Source of the DNA: Excoecaria cochinchinensis
Taxonomy: Eukaryota; Streptophyta; Magnoliopsida; Malpighiales; Euphorbiaceae
Assembly (NCBI GenBank): GCA_947683425.1
Contig: CANTUQ010000159.1
Span: 4,416,001-4,480,000, forward strand
DNA: 64,000 bases
Reading direction: 5' to 3'
How positions within the stretch are numbered: the stretch's first letter is position 1; every line of letters begins with the position of its first letter. Under the pieces are notes generated by a model. That model was given only the letters and a program-made list of their open reading frames with translations. It was not told where the DNA came from and did not search any database. The position numbers and the translations under genes are program-made. Below, piece by piece: positions 46,276 through 57,434 of the stretch.

Positions 46276-47601
46276 ATGCACCGTATCTTAGACGATGCTA
46301 AAACTTGGGAAAACAGCACCCTTGCCCCCCTTTCTAGACTGAAATTTTTACGCAGAGTCAAAATAGACTATAACCTCCTTTTGGCTGCGACCCACTTCTG
46401 GGACCCTCGCTTTCATGTTTTCAGGTTCACCTATCAGGAAATATGCCCCCTGCCTGAAGAACTTGCTGCCATTGTTGGGAGTTGGTATCCTTCTAGTGCT
46501 TTATCCTGCGTTCCTCGCTGTGGTTTGGTTCAACCTCGGGATATTGCCCTGTCCTTAAGTATAGCTCCTTCTGATGCTGCTCGTCTAGTTCCTCAAGGCC
46601 CTGTATTTGCCTTAGAACCTCTGATTGAAGAACTGGATGAATTCTCCCACCTTCCTTCATACAGCATAAGTGTCATCTTTCTTTTCTGCCTGATGAAGTA
46701 TCTGGTTGTGACTTCAGAGGAGCTGCTCGGAGACCCTCGTCTATTTGGAATTCTGGACGATTTCCACCGCGGGCTGACCCCTTTCCCACTTATTCTGGCC
46801 GAGACTATCTTGGGTTTGGACTCTGTTCGTGCTAGGCCTACCACTTCATTCTCTGGGAGCCCCTTATTACTCCAGGTACGTTATTATTTTAAAAGGTAGT
46901 GTGTCCCTTGTGGATTTTGACACTAGCTTTTCTCAGCGGGAAATGCGTCCTTTCGGATTTTCAAACAACCCTATGCCTAATTGTTGCCTGAAGTAAATCC
47001 AACTTACTCCAGCGGCTTTTCTTTGCCTTTTATTTTATTTTGTTTGGCTTTTATTTTTGCTTGTTTCCTCTTTCAGATCTGGTTGCAGGAGAAATTGAAG
47101 CTGTTGTCAGAGCCACCTCCCAGGGTCATTAGTCAGTACTCGGCAAAGCATTTTCTTCCTCGCCAGCGTCTGTTCCGATTTGGGACCCCTGACGAAGGCA
47201 TTACCAAGTTCAATAAAATATCAGATGAGAATATTAGCTTTATGCATGCTTGGCTTCCCTTATCCAGTGCAGTTATTGATGGGTCTTCAGGATGCGTTCC
47301 CCTATGCGGGCTTCATGAGGCAACCTTCTACATCACGGCCCGTTGCTCTCGTCAACTTGGAATGACTCAGGATGTGGTGAGACTCCCTTTATCCTTTCGA
47401 GGTGGAGTCCTTTCTGCGGCTTTTGCCTCCCGCTATCATGAGCTCTGGAGCCAACTTCCATTGAAGACTACCATACCTTCCTTCGGGAACCACTCTGTTA
47501 CCTCTACCAGTGCGTACAAGAGGTGGATACTTAGCCCATCATCTGATAACCGAACACGGCGACTGAGGCATTTGGCTAGCGAGAGTAGTAGTAGGGCATA
47601 G
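46276..47601 (+). CDS. Antisense DUF7745-like protein of element B, two exons, open
   Basis: Exon 1 is 46276-46875, the intron 46876-47076 (GTACGT ... TTTCAG, 201 bp, T-rich 3' end) and exon 2 47077-47601; the phases match and give 374 aa. The start ATG 46276 is 149 bp after the TATA box; an upstream in-frame GTG (46252) aligns with the ATG of copy A and suggests loss of the original start. The DUF7745 pattern spans both exons: LLLAATHFWDPRFHVFRFTY, CPLPEELAAIVG, and in exon 2 AWLPLSSAVIDGSSGCVPLC and RQLGMTQDVVRLPL. No catalytic motif, membrane segment or signal peptide is seen. The gene lies opposite to gag-pol, between integrase and the 3' LTR, as reported for antisense ORFs in Tat elements. 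Its function is unknown. Confidence 0.8.
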
Positions 47602-47987
47602 TTTAGCTTTACATGCATTTTGAGCAATATGTTTCTTTTTAAAGTAGAATTGGACAACGATGTAAATGAATAAGTCAAGTCTTAATTTATTTCATAGCAT
47701 TGTGTATATTTCAGTACGATTTCAGCATACATGATCATTTTTGACACTAATTCAATTACGCAAGACTACATTCATTCATGGAATCAAATCTTGATAGCAT
47801 CAACTCCCGTTACCAATCAGCCCTCTCGGGTTTTCATGATTGGATATTTTCTCTCAAACCTCTAAATTTTGCCCAGGATGCCTTTTTTCGATTTTCACCC
47901 CGACGAGGAGCCCAATTTTAGCAAGGCCGCCTTTTTTCGGTTTTCGACCTGCGGGGCTTTCATTCTCTTCTTTTGATTTTGTAGCCT
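47602..47987. other. Convergent spacer between antisense gene and integrase, element B
   Basis: 386 bp, non-coding, collinear with 22473-22859 of element A. It presumably holds the 3' ends of both transcripts. Confidence 0.55.
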
Positions 47988-49262
47988 TTAGCCATGGAAC
48001 CTTTTGAGTCTATCAATATTGATCGGTTCTTTGAATTCATTGCCATTGCTATCCGACAGAATCGCAGCTCCTTTTGACAGCAGCTTCTTGAGAATAAATG
48101 GACCTTCCCACGTGGGTATGAACTTTCCTCTAATATCTTGTTCTCCTAGTCTCATCTGTTTGAATACCAAATCCCCCTCCTTCAACGGATGTTTCTTTAC
48201 TTTCTTTCCAAAAGACCTAGCAAGCCTCTTTTGGTAGATCTGATTGTGATAGTAGGCTTTTAACCTATTCTCATCCAACATGTTCAAGCGTTGCAACCGC
48301 TGCTGCGCCCATTCGGCCTTCGGAATCTCTTCTTCCACTATCACCCTTAGCGACTTAAGTTCGACCTCGACCGGCAATACTGCCTCCGTCCCATGTACTA
48401 AGGAATATGTAGTGGCTCCTGTTGAAGTTCTGATGGTTGTTTTGTAACCCCATAATGCAAAAGGCAACTTCTCCGCCCAATCTTTATAATTCTGGACCAT
48501 ATTAGCCAGGATCCTCTTAACATTCTTCTTGGCGGCTTCAACTGCCCCGTTGGCTTGAGGACGATACGGAGAAGACTTGTGGTGCTCGATACCATATTTC
48601 TGGAGTAACTTCTTCGTTTCGGCCATAAACTGGACCCCGTTGTCAGATACCACATGGTGTGGAAGGCCATACCTACATATCAAGTTCTTCTCGATGAATT
48701 TCTCCATATCCCGAGCATCAACTTTCTTGAAGGACTCAGCTTCTACCCACTTAGTGAAGTAGTCGATGGCGACGACGATGTATCTATGCCCATTAGAGGC
48801 CGTGGGGCGTATCTCTCCAATAATATCAATCCCCCAAGCTACGAAGGGCCAAGGTGATGTCAAATTGTACAACTCCGAAATGGGCAGGTGCCTTAAATCT
48901 GCATACTGCTGGCATAACTGACACTGCTTTACATATTTCGAACAATCGTTATCCATGGTGAGCCAGAAGAATCCTTGTCTCATAATCTTTTTTGCCAATG
49001 TCAGCCCGTTCATATGGGCTCCGCATACTCCGGCGTGTGTTTCTTCCATCACCCTCTTAGCCTCTTTCTCATCCAAACACCTTAACTGGATACCATCAGC
49101 CTGTCGTTTGTACAATACTCCATCTATGCAAATGAACTGAGTAGATAGCTTGCGAATCATTCTCTGATCCTTTTCGGTAGCTTCCTCTGAAAATGTCGCA
49201 TTCTCTAGATAGTTCATAATGTCATAATACCACGGCTTCCCATCTGCTACTTCTATCTCCAT
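47988..49262 (-). CDS. Element B integrase (open fragment of pol, 424 codons)
   Basis: Zinc-binding H76/H83/C114/C117, catalytic D146 (WGIDIIG), D207 (SDNGVQF) and E242 (NGAVEA) with D-35-E spacing, then the C-terminal WEGPFILKKLLSKGAA module; no chromodomain. It inserts the DNA copy into the genome. It is preceded in frame by a TAA at 49266-49268 that separates it from RNase H, so it is an open remnant of a broken polyprotein and not a separate gene. Confidence 0.88.
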   Translation of the reverse strand: MEIEVADGKPWYYDIMNYLENATFSEEATEKDQRMIRKLSTQFICIDGVLYKRQADGIQLRCLDEKEAKRVMEETHAGVCGAHMNGLTLAKKIMRQGFFWLTMDNDCSKYVKQCQLCQQYADLRHLPISELYNLTSPWPFVAWGIDIIGEIRPTASNGHRYIVVAIDYFTKWVEAESFKKVDARDMEKFIEKNLICRYGLPHHVVSDNGVQFMAETKKLLQKYGIEHHKSSPYRPQANGAVEAAKKNVKRILANMVQNYKDWAEKLPFALWGYKTTIRTSTGATTYSLVHGTEAVLPVEVELKSLRVIVEEEIPKAEWAQQRLQRLNMLDENRLKAYYHNQIYQKRLARSFGKKVKKHPLKEGDLVFKQMRLGEQDIRGKFIPTWEGPFILKKLLSKGAAILSDSNGNEFKEPINIDRLKRFHG

Positions 49263-51844
49263 GACTTATTTAGATTCAAAACTAGGTCTTTCAGAGCTAG
49301 AAATCAAAACTGGCCTCATAGCCACTCCTTCGGGATTGTCCCACATTGAGACTAAAGTAGCAAGCGCGTCGGCTAACTGGTTTTCATCCCTCAGAAGAAA
49401 ATGAAACGTACACACTTCAAACTGACTGCTCAGGTCTCTCAAGTGCTTGATGTATGGCATTAGCCTTTCTTCTTTAATGGCCCATTCGCCTTTGACTTGA
49501 TTAATCACCAGGGAGGAATCACCAAACACTTCCACGTTTTTTGCTCCTAAGGCTATCAATGCCTCCAACCCAAAAGCACACGCTTCATACTCAGCTTCAT
49601 TATTGGTAGCCTTGAACCTCAATTTCTTGGCCAAAGGGAGCTTCTCATCATCCAGGGTTATTAGAATAATCCCTACTCCTACCCCCTTATTGTTCACGGC
49701 TCCGTCAAAGTGCAATTGCCAACCTTGAACTCCGATAGCTGTCAAATCCTCATCTGGAAAGTTAAACTCGTACGATTCTCCTTGAATTGTGCATTCTGCT
49801 AGGAATTCAGCGACTGCACGCCCTTTGATAGTTTTCCGAGTAATATACTCTACATCGAATTCTTGTAGTAACAACAACCACCTACCCATTTTCCCGAGTA
49901 AAGAGGGGGCTTCCTGTAAGTACCTTAAAGGATTCTGCTTAGCTATTGCCTGTACTCTGTAGGCATGAAAGTAATGCCTTAATTTCTTAGAAGCCCAGAT
50001 CACCGCAAGGCAAATCTTTTCTACTTCTGTATACTTGACCTCATAAGCCAAGAACTTCTTGCTAAGGTAGTAAACAGCAAACTCCACTCCAAATTCGTCC
50101 TCCTGGGCCATTATGGCGCCTACAGAACTGTCTTCTATAGCTTAATATAAAATCAATGGCCTGACTGGCTGCGGCGGTCTCAACACCGGTGGATTCAGCA
50201 GATACTCTCTGACAGTATCGAAAGCCTTTTGACAACTTTCGTTCCATACTACTGGTTAGTCTTTCCTGAGTAGTTTGAAGATCGGTTCACAGATTGAAGT
50301 AAGCTTAGCAATAAACCTACTGATGTATTGCAACCTACCCAGGAAGCTTCTCACATCCTTTTCCTTCTACGGTATTGGCATTTCTCTAATGGCCTTAACA
50401 TTATCCAGGTCAATCTCAATACCCCTCTTGCTAACCACGTGTCCTAGGAGCTTCCCTGAGGTAACACTAAAGATGCATTTCTTAGGATTTACCCGTAGAT
50501 TATACTTGTCTATCCTTAGGAAGAACTTTTCCAGGGCTTCAAAATGACCTTCTCTAGTGGCTGACTTGATCATCATGTCGTCCACGTATACCTCCACTTC
50601 TTTATGGATCAAGTCATTTAAGATTTTTGTTGCCATCCTCTGGTAAGTGGCCCCTGCATTTTTTAGGCCAAAAGGCATTACTCGATAAGCATAGGTCCCC
50701 CATTCTGTGATGAACGTCGTCTTGATTCAGTCAATTATTTTATTGAGAATTTGATTGTAGCCCACATAACCATCTCCAAAGCTATACATCTCGCAAGCAG
50801 TGGCGCTGTCTATCAGCACATCTATATGGGGCAATAGAAAGCCATCTTTCGGATAGGCCTTATTTAAGTCCCGATAATCTACGCATACCCTTACCTTGCC
50901 ATTCTTTTTGGCTACGGGGACAACATTGGCCAACCAAGTTGGATATTGCACCTCAACCAAAAATTTAGCTTTGATTTGTTGGTGAATCTCCTCCTTCACT
51001 TTGTCTGCCCATTCTGGCCTAAGCCTTTTTAGCTTCTGTTTAACGGGTTTGTGGTCTGGATATGTAGGAATAGCGTGCTCTGCGACTTCCCGATCAATTC
51101 CTGGCATATCTTCGTAGGTCCAGGCAAAGACTTTTTCATATTTTTTAAGATTCTCTCAAATTTTTCTCGCTCTTCACGAGTTATATTTGATGCTATCAAA
51201 ATTTCTTTTGAGTTTTCTATGGTTCCAAGATTAAATGGAGTAGCATTAGTTGAATCAATATCAAATATGGATGGATGATGATCATAATCATGCATAGTAA
51301 AATCATTGGAAACATCACACAAATACGCAAAATCATTCAATTTATTAATAAGATTGAAATTGTCATTAACATCATTGGAAAGTTCTGGAGCAAAAAGAGA
51401 ATCTAAACTATTTTCCTCTTCCTCTTCTGCTGGCGTATTTACCGCGGTCGATGGTCCTGCATCACTTTGGCTCTTTGGAGGCTCCCCAATCAACTCCTGC
51501 ATGGCTTCCTCTACCTTTATTTTCCCCTTTAGCTAGGTGGCTATCATCTTCTCAGTCATCACTTCTTCAGGCATCTCACGGTCCCAAATTGTCCTACTGG
51601 TCATGATTTCTTTATCCCAAAAGCCCTCTGCTGGCTTGATCGATCCAATGTCCCAGTCATAGACATCATTGAAGATCTTGCACCCTGGCACAATTCTTCC
51701 ATCCAGCCACTGTGGTTCATCTTCCCCTGTATTGGCACATGCCGCAGTTGCTGGCACAAAAGTCCTTTGAATATGAGGAATTTCCATTTTTGACTTCTCA
51801 CCCCTTCCTACCACACCTGTGTATCCTAGACCCCTTCTGTCCTT
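49263..51844 (-). pseudogene. Element B pol: RT, RNase H, archaeal-type RNase H (multiple stops)
   Basis: From 51844: the second half of the G-patch (KDRRGLGY), a linker, the pre-RT segment (FDIDSTNATPFNLGT), RT with DYRDLNKAYPKDGF and YVDDMMI (about 50575), RNase H (FLAYEVKYTEVEKICLAVIW), then archaeal-type RNase H (QLHFDG, NEAEYEACAFG, VFGDSS, NQLADAL). In-frame stops occur near 51533, 50724, 50364, 50250, 50140 and 49266, plus a frameshift near 51140. Several stops are C-to-T or G-to-A changes relative to element A. Confidence 0.88.
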
Positions 51845-54430
51845 TTAACCCTTGGTGGTAACAGCTATTGGTATCCCCTGAGAATTTTTGCCCAGTCCTG
51901 CGCCAGGGAGGAACGACATCTTCTTCATCATATTCAGTGCCTGGGGGCTTTCTTCCTTTTGCTCTTCCTCGCCTATCATTGCAACATGAAACCCACTAAA
52001 CGGCTGCCTAGCAATCTCCAGTACTGAAATCTGATTCTCCCATGCAGCCCTTATAGTCGCAATCTGGCCTTCATGAGGTATCTTTACCATCTGGTGAAGT
52101 GTAGAGGGGACTCCACCCAACTTATGAAACCATGGTCTACCTAGAAGAGCTGAGAAATTGGCGGGTATTGGCAGTACCACAAACTCCACTTCTGATTCTA
52201 CGGGCCCCGTCTTCACCATTGCTGTGAATGTCCCCGAAGCATGTCTACGCGAGTTGTCATATGCTGTGATGGTGAGATCAGATTTAGCTAACATATCCTT
52301 TGTCACCCCAAAAGCTGCCATTGCCACCTGTGGGCACACATTTATCGAAGAGCCATCATCTACCATTGTGCAAGCAGTGTGTTTTTTGTTAATCTGTGCC
52401 CTTATGTACAGAGGGCAATTATGGTTGTGGCCTTCTGCCGGCAAATCAGCACTGGTAAAAACAACATTTTCTCCTGATCCTCCTTTCACTACATCCAGAA
52501 GTTCCGTAGGCGAGATAGTTGTTGCCACATTTACCTTGCACAAAACCTCTACCACCTTCTGCCTATGCGATGGTGACTGTCTCAAGAGATCCCATATGGA
52601 AATCTGAGTCGGCGTCTTTTTTAGTTATTTAACAATTGGATCTTCTTCCGGCTCTTTTCCCTTTCTGCCCTCAACTGGCTCCTGGGGCTTCTCGACTCAC
52701 TTCCGCTCTGGGTCACAGCTCCTACTTCTTTCTTCTTTGCTTCTTCTCCTTCCTCTTCTGAACCCCACAGGTCGAAAAATACTTCAGAATCATCATTTTT
52801 TGTTCCACTATCATCAGTGGACCAGCAATCGATCACTGCAGCGGGAAGCCCTTCTTCACTCCCCTCATTGAGGTTCGTGACAGCAGTGTGGATATCGTTG
52901 CCGTATAATTCCTTTAACACAAACTCCTCGGGCAAACTGGACCCGATCATGTTCACCGGCGGGGCCATACTGTCATACCCAGCTCTCTTTTCTTGGTCTG
53001 TGATCTGCTTCGAGTCAATTAAATCTTGAATTGCATGCCTCAAAGTCTTATAGTCCTCAGTTGTATGCCCAGTGTGCTGATGATATGCACAATACTCACC
53101 ATCCTTATGCCCCGACGTGCCCTGAGTTCTTGCAGGTCTAGGTGGTAAAGGCTGTAGCTTACCCTCTTTCGTCAGTCTTCTCAGCACCCATGATAAAGAC
53201 CTTCCAAGATTGGAAAAATGCCTCGGGGTAGCCTTAGTAGCTGACACCTCAGCGGTCTTCCTTGTGCCACTAGCAGAACCTGTTGGTCTACTTGCCCCCT
53301 GGCTACTACTACCCTTCTTAGGATAGTTCTCATTACCTGCCCTTCTAACAAGGTACTCTCCCTCAGCCTCAATGGTTATATCTTTCAGAGACTCCCAGTC
53401 CTTCAGTCCTTTCATCCTTAATCCTTCTCTCAAATACGGCTTGTATTTTTAATGAATAACCGTATTTGATCCTGAGCATCCGGTTTCCTCATCATTTCCA
53501 TCACCCGATTCCTCCACCGGGTTAGATACTCGTGGAAAGACTCGCCTCCCTCCTATTGTAATAGCTCCAGGTCCTTCAGGGTCACTTCCATTCTTGTACT
53601 GTAGTCGTATTGCCTCAAAAACTCCTCCGTCAATAAATCCCAGTCCTCCTTAGTTCGGCGGTTGAGCCCGTCATACCTATCCACTGCTGGGCCAGTCAAG
53701 CTCAAGCAAAAGTACTCAATCTTTTGCTTCTTCATCAAAGTGGTGCCCTTCATCACTAGTGAGTACTGCTTTATGTGTGCCATGGGGCCAGAAGTGCCGT
53801 CAAACTTCGGGACATCCGGCATTTTAAAATTCATTGGGACCAAATCTTCTCCCTCTAATTCCTTGTCTTCAGGGTTTATTCCTCGGCCTTTTGTTAGCAT
53901 TCTTGTCATAGCTTCAAATTTCTCTTCCATCTTCTTCAAGATGACTTCTTCAATTTGAGGGGCTTTCCCTTTCTCAGACATACGCTCCTCATACTCTTCG
54001 TCTTCCCAATCATCATCTAGCCTTGGGGCTGGTCTTGCCCTCTGTGCCCCTGAGGTAGTGGCTCTTAGGTTTACAGGCGGGCAAATTTCCTCTTGTGGGT
54101 TTTCTCTAACCTCCTCCCTTTCATTATTTCTCATAAGAGGTGGAGGGTTCTGCGGGGCAGCTTGATGACCCATTGCGGCCATCATTGCCATCATCCGGTT
54201 CTCAAATTCTTCAAGCCTTCAGCCCACTTCCTCCGCTATCATTGCCCTGGTGGCATCTGCCCCTCTTGGTGAGCTTGACATTTTTTTGGGTAAAGAAAAC
54301 TGAGCTGAAGTAGCGTAACTGGTTTCAGAAGAAGTGTCAGGATACTCTACCCTTTCTGGTAACTCGAAGAATGGATTTCTGCGTAGTCGCCCTCGAGACC
54401 CTCTTGTCCACCTAGGCGAATCTATGATGG
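51845..54430 (-). pseudogene. Element B gag-protease (broken)
   Basis: The ATG equivalent to that of A is at 54279-54281; the conserved N-terminal extension is open to the acceptor at 54430. Stops: TGA at 54219-54221 (Arg in A), TAG at 53553-53555 (Gln in A), TAA near 52621. A one-base deletion near 53434-53440 shifts the frame. Intact parts: gag domain (VPKFDGTSGPMAHIKQYSLV), a knuckle variant with its last Cys changed to Tyr (EYCAYHQHTGHTTEDY), retropepsin VDDGSSINVCP and the first half of a G-patch ending at TAA 51845-51847, the same codon as the TAG of element A. Confidence 0.88.
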
Positions 54431-55212
54431 CTGAAAAACACAAACGGTCAGGATGATGCCTGAACGTGCTAAGATGCATGATCATGCTATGCAACACTTA
54501 CAAATCACATGCAAGCACATAGGTCCTTCCAACCTTATTACTCCCGCACACGAGGTCATAGTCTCTTTCCTAGGTGGGATTGGTCAATGGATCATCCGAG
54601 GATCCGATGGACACGTATGGTGCATGGTGAAAAAACCGGCAGCATAACCTCTCCTAACTAATGTACAGACGCAAGGGTTATGATCGTTATCTATTTAGGC
54701 AGTCCTAATAAGTTGACATGGGCCTATCGGGGCATGAAAGCCTTTTATTAGGTGACCAATCAAATTATCTGGGCTTGTCCAATACATAATGATCCACATA
54801 GCAAGCATAGTATTAAGGTTCATACCACCTAGGGGAAGTAGCTATTTCCATTATATGAGCTTTAGTCAAAAGGTGGTGTTACTTTAGGGCTACCCAAGCA
54901 TGGTCCCTGCCGATAGGTCTAGCTCATCACGAGTGTAAGGACCGATCGGGTCTCCATTTTATATACCATAATGGTACGAGGCTTGGGCTAGTGATTATCC
55001 TTAACACTTCCCTACATTGAGTGAACGTAGAGTCGTGCTTCGGGAACGCACCGGGGCTGAAAAAGGGACCAAACTAGCATAAATCTAAGACTCTAATGTG
55101 ATGCAATGCAGTTTTGAAAGAAGGTGAAAATTTTAAACTAAAACTCAATTATAATTTTTAATCAAGGTACTTTCGAATCGAAGTCTCGAGTATGTCCCCA
55201 GCGGAGTCACCA
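54431..55212 (-). other. 5' leader and primer-binding site of element B
   Basis: The primer-binding site (minus strand TGGTGACTCCGCTGGGGAC, 55194-55212, one change from A) lies next to the LTR. The leader repeats the family blocks and ends in CTGACCGTTTGTGTTTTTCAG at 54431-54451, a strong 3' splice site directly before the conserved gag extension. Confidence 0.78.
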
Positions 55213-55213
55213 T

Positions 55214-57434
55214 TGTGATGCGCGTTGAACCTCGTGGCCTCTCGAGGGCCCGCTTTAGGGCGATCAGGAGAGGTTCATAAAATTTGTAAGGTATTTACAA
55301 GTGCGTCTATTTTGGGCAACAATGAGATTTCTTAGAGTCGCCACCCAATAGAACATTGGGAAGGGTCGTCTAGCCTCAGCGAGCCTAAGACGGCGCATAC
55401 ATATCCATCTTGGGCTAACCAGAGAGATTTTGGAGGCCTCAGCCTCTACCCCTTGGAGCCTAAGATTGTAAATTTAAGTCTTTTGGTGAGACTCAAGAGG
55501 TGTCTTGGAAGTCCTAGACCTCTCACCTCATTGAGCCCCAAAGACCAAAGTGAGTTCGGGACTTCTCATTTATTTGTACCTTGATCAATATTTTGATTAA
55601 GTTTTGAATTCATTGTTTCACCAACTTTCCACACGATGCATTTAATTAAGGCACAATCATTCACGTCAAAAGCGGGAAATTAAGCACTATTAAGATGGAC
55701 TTCCACAAATCAAATTACAATAAAACTAGGGGCGGAATACAACCCCCATTATAAAAACAATATATAGATCATACAGAAATCGGGATATTCATTGGGGTGA
55801 GGACATTGGTCCTGCCATGCATATTTGTTACAAACTGATTTTTAAGAAGTGCCAATTTTGTTGGTTAAAAACAGGACATTGGTCCATAGCTTTCAAGAAA
55901 ACCCCAAATTAATTACTATAAAATATTTGGCCATTTTCACTTTAACGACATTGAAATAATCTTAATAATAACACGAATAAAAGGCAAGGGTAAAGAAAGA
56001 ACCCGGATGGAAATACTCAGATTGGCGCGACCACCGTTGTTTACAATTCCAATTCCAAATGGTCAGAAAATAGCTCATAGGAACAAACATGTCAGTGTCA
56101 AAAATTGTGAATAAAGTAAAGAAAAGGAAAATAATAAGAAACTTTATAAGAAATGAGTTAAAAGATAAAAAAAAGTAAAAAGATAACTTAAAAACATGGG
56201 GATTTGCCTAGGGACAGCCTTCTGCACGACGCCAACGGGCGTCCTTAGTGTGACCGGCGGATGGAGTGGAGCATCACTTACGTCCCGTCTATCGGAGTAG
56301 AGACGGGCGTCGGTAACCACTCTGCCCGTCGGTCGCCCCTGATTGATAAAAAGAAATTAAAATAAGCTCTTCAAAATTTCAATTAAAATTCTTAAAAAAA
56401 TTTGTTATTTAGAAAATGAAAACAATTAATATAAGGTAATTAAATCGAACAAGTGTTAATCCAGAATGTTTACCCTCGGATTTTACCTTTTCGGGTGAAT
56501 ATCGAATGATTTGAGTCCCCGCACGCTCCACAAGGATCAAATAAAAATAGATCAAAGTAAGAAAATTTGTATTTTTCCTTTTTGAAAATTTTATGGCGAT
56601 TGAGTGTTTGAATTAGCTGTATTGATGGAAACGAATGAATTTCGTTACCTCAAATTGGCTTAATTCGCAAGAAAGATTTAAATAAATCAATTAATTGGAA
56701 GAATTTTTTATCAAAAATTCTGAAAATAAATAGAGATTTCATAGATCTTTTGTAAATTGCTCACAAAAAATTCTTTTCTAAAAAATCCAATCTCTCAAAA
56801 ATTTGTCACTTTCCTCATAAAAATTTGTCAAATTTTCTAACCCCTAAAAATGGAATTTAATCCACTATTTATAGAGTGTTTTAGGAGATAATAGGATAAG
56901 CATCCATTTAAAGTTTGAATTTCAAAAGGATTTTAAAATTCAATTTTTTAACCAAATCTCACCCAAAATTTGAAAGATATCAGATTAAATTTTATCCAAT
57001 CCGGCGATATCTGATCAGATCCACTACCGACGGGCGTCCCTACAACTACCGACGGGCGTCCCTACTAAGGGCACACGTGGAAATCTGGATACAGATGGGC
57101 CGAAATGCGAGACTAGGGACGGGCGTCCTTTCTCAGACACGTGTCCATCCCTATCCACAGACGGGCCGTCCCTACATGCATAAAGACGGGGATCACCCCA
57201 AGTAGAGATGGGCGTCCCTACTCAGACGGGCATCCCGTCTGTGGAGCAAAACTTCCAATTTCAAGCAAAATTTCCCAAACTCTTTCAAAACCTCACGCTA
57301 TAGAGAAAAATATTTTAATCCTTGTGGAAACGAAAGACTAAAACCTCCGAATTCCATCCATTTATCCGGAAACCAACGTGGATCTCTTCATCGGGTAACT
57401 CTGACCTGGACTGCCTCAAGACCCGGTGTCTACA
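55214..57434 (-). repeat. 5' LTR of element B
   Basis: 2221 bp, on the minus strand TGTAGACACCGGGTCTTGAG to ACGCGCATCACA. GACGGGC motifs cluster at 57015-57245, upstream of TATA-like CTATAAATAG (about 56864-56874), with a second cluster at 56225-56335. No partner 3' LTR is found in the window. Confidence 0.88.

Larger units (their letters stand above)
10750..57434 (-). mobile_element. Tat/Ogre-type element B (decayed, interrupted by solo LTR D)
   Basis: On the minus strand: 5' LTR 55214-57434, primer-binding site, leader, gag, protease, RT, RNase H, archaeal-type RNase H and integrase, then the antisense DUF7745 gene, then the sense Athila-like ORF (45160 to 44867, resuming 11761 to 10750). 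D and its nested contents (11762-44866) interrupt it. The 3' LTR expected left of 10750 is absent; a chromovirus-type LTR lies there instead, so the 3' end is lost or displaced. Many stops and a frameshift in gag-pol mark it as an older copy than A. Its right LTR abuts the antisense gene of remnant F. Confidence 0.8.

Noticed and set aside
49266..51502. Programmed frameshifting in pol of element B
   Set aside because: The stops and shifts are not shared with element A and are spread at random, so decay explains them; only the G-patch stop is shared.
52158..52607. 149-codon plus-strand frame opposite the B protease
   Set aside because: It is a shadow of the conserved protease frame; the same applies to 41003-41314 and 53662-53958.
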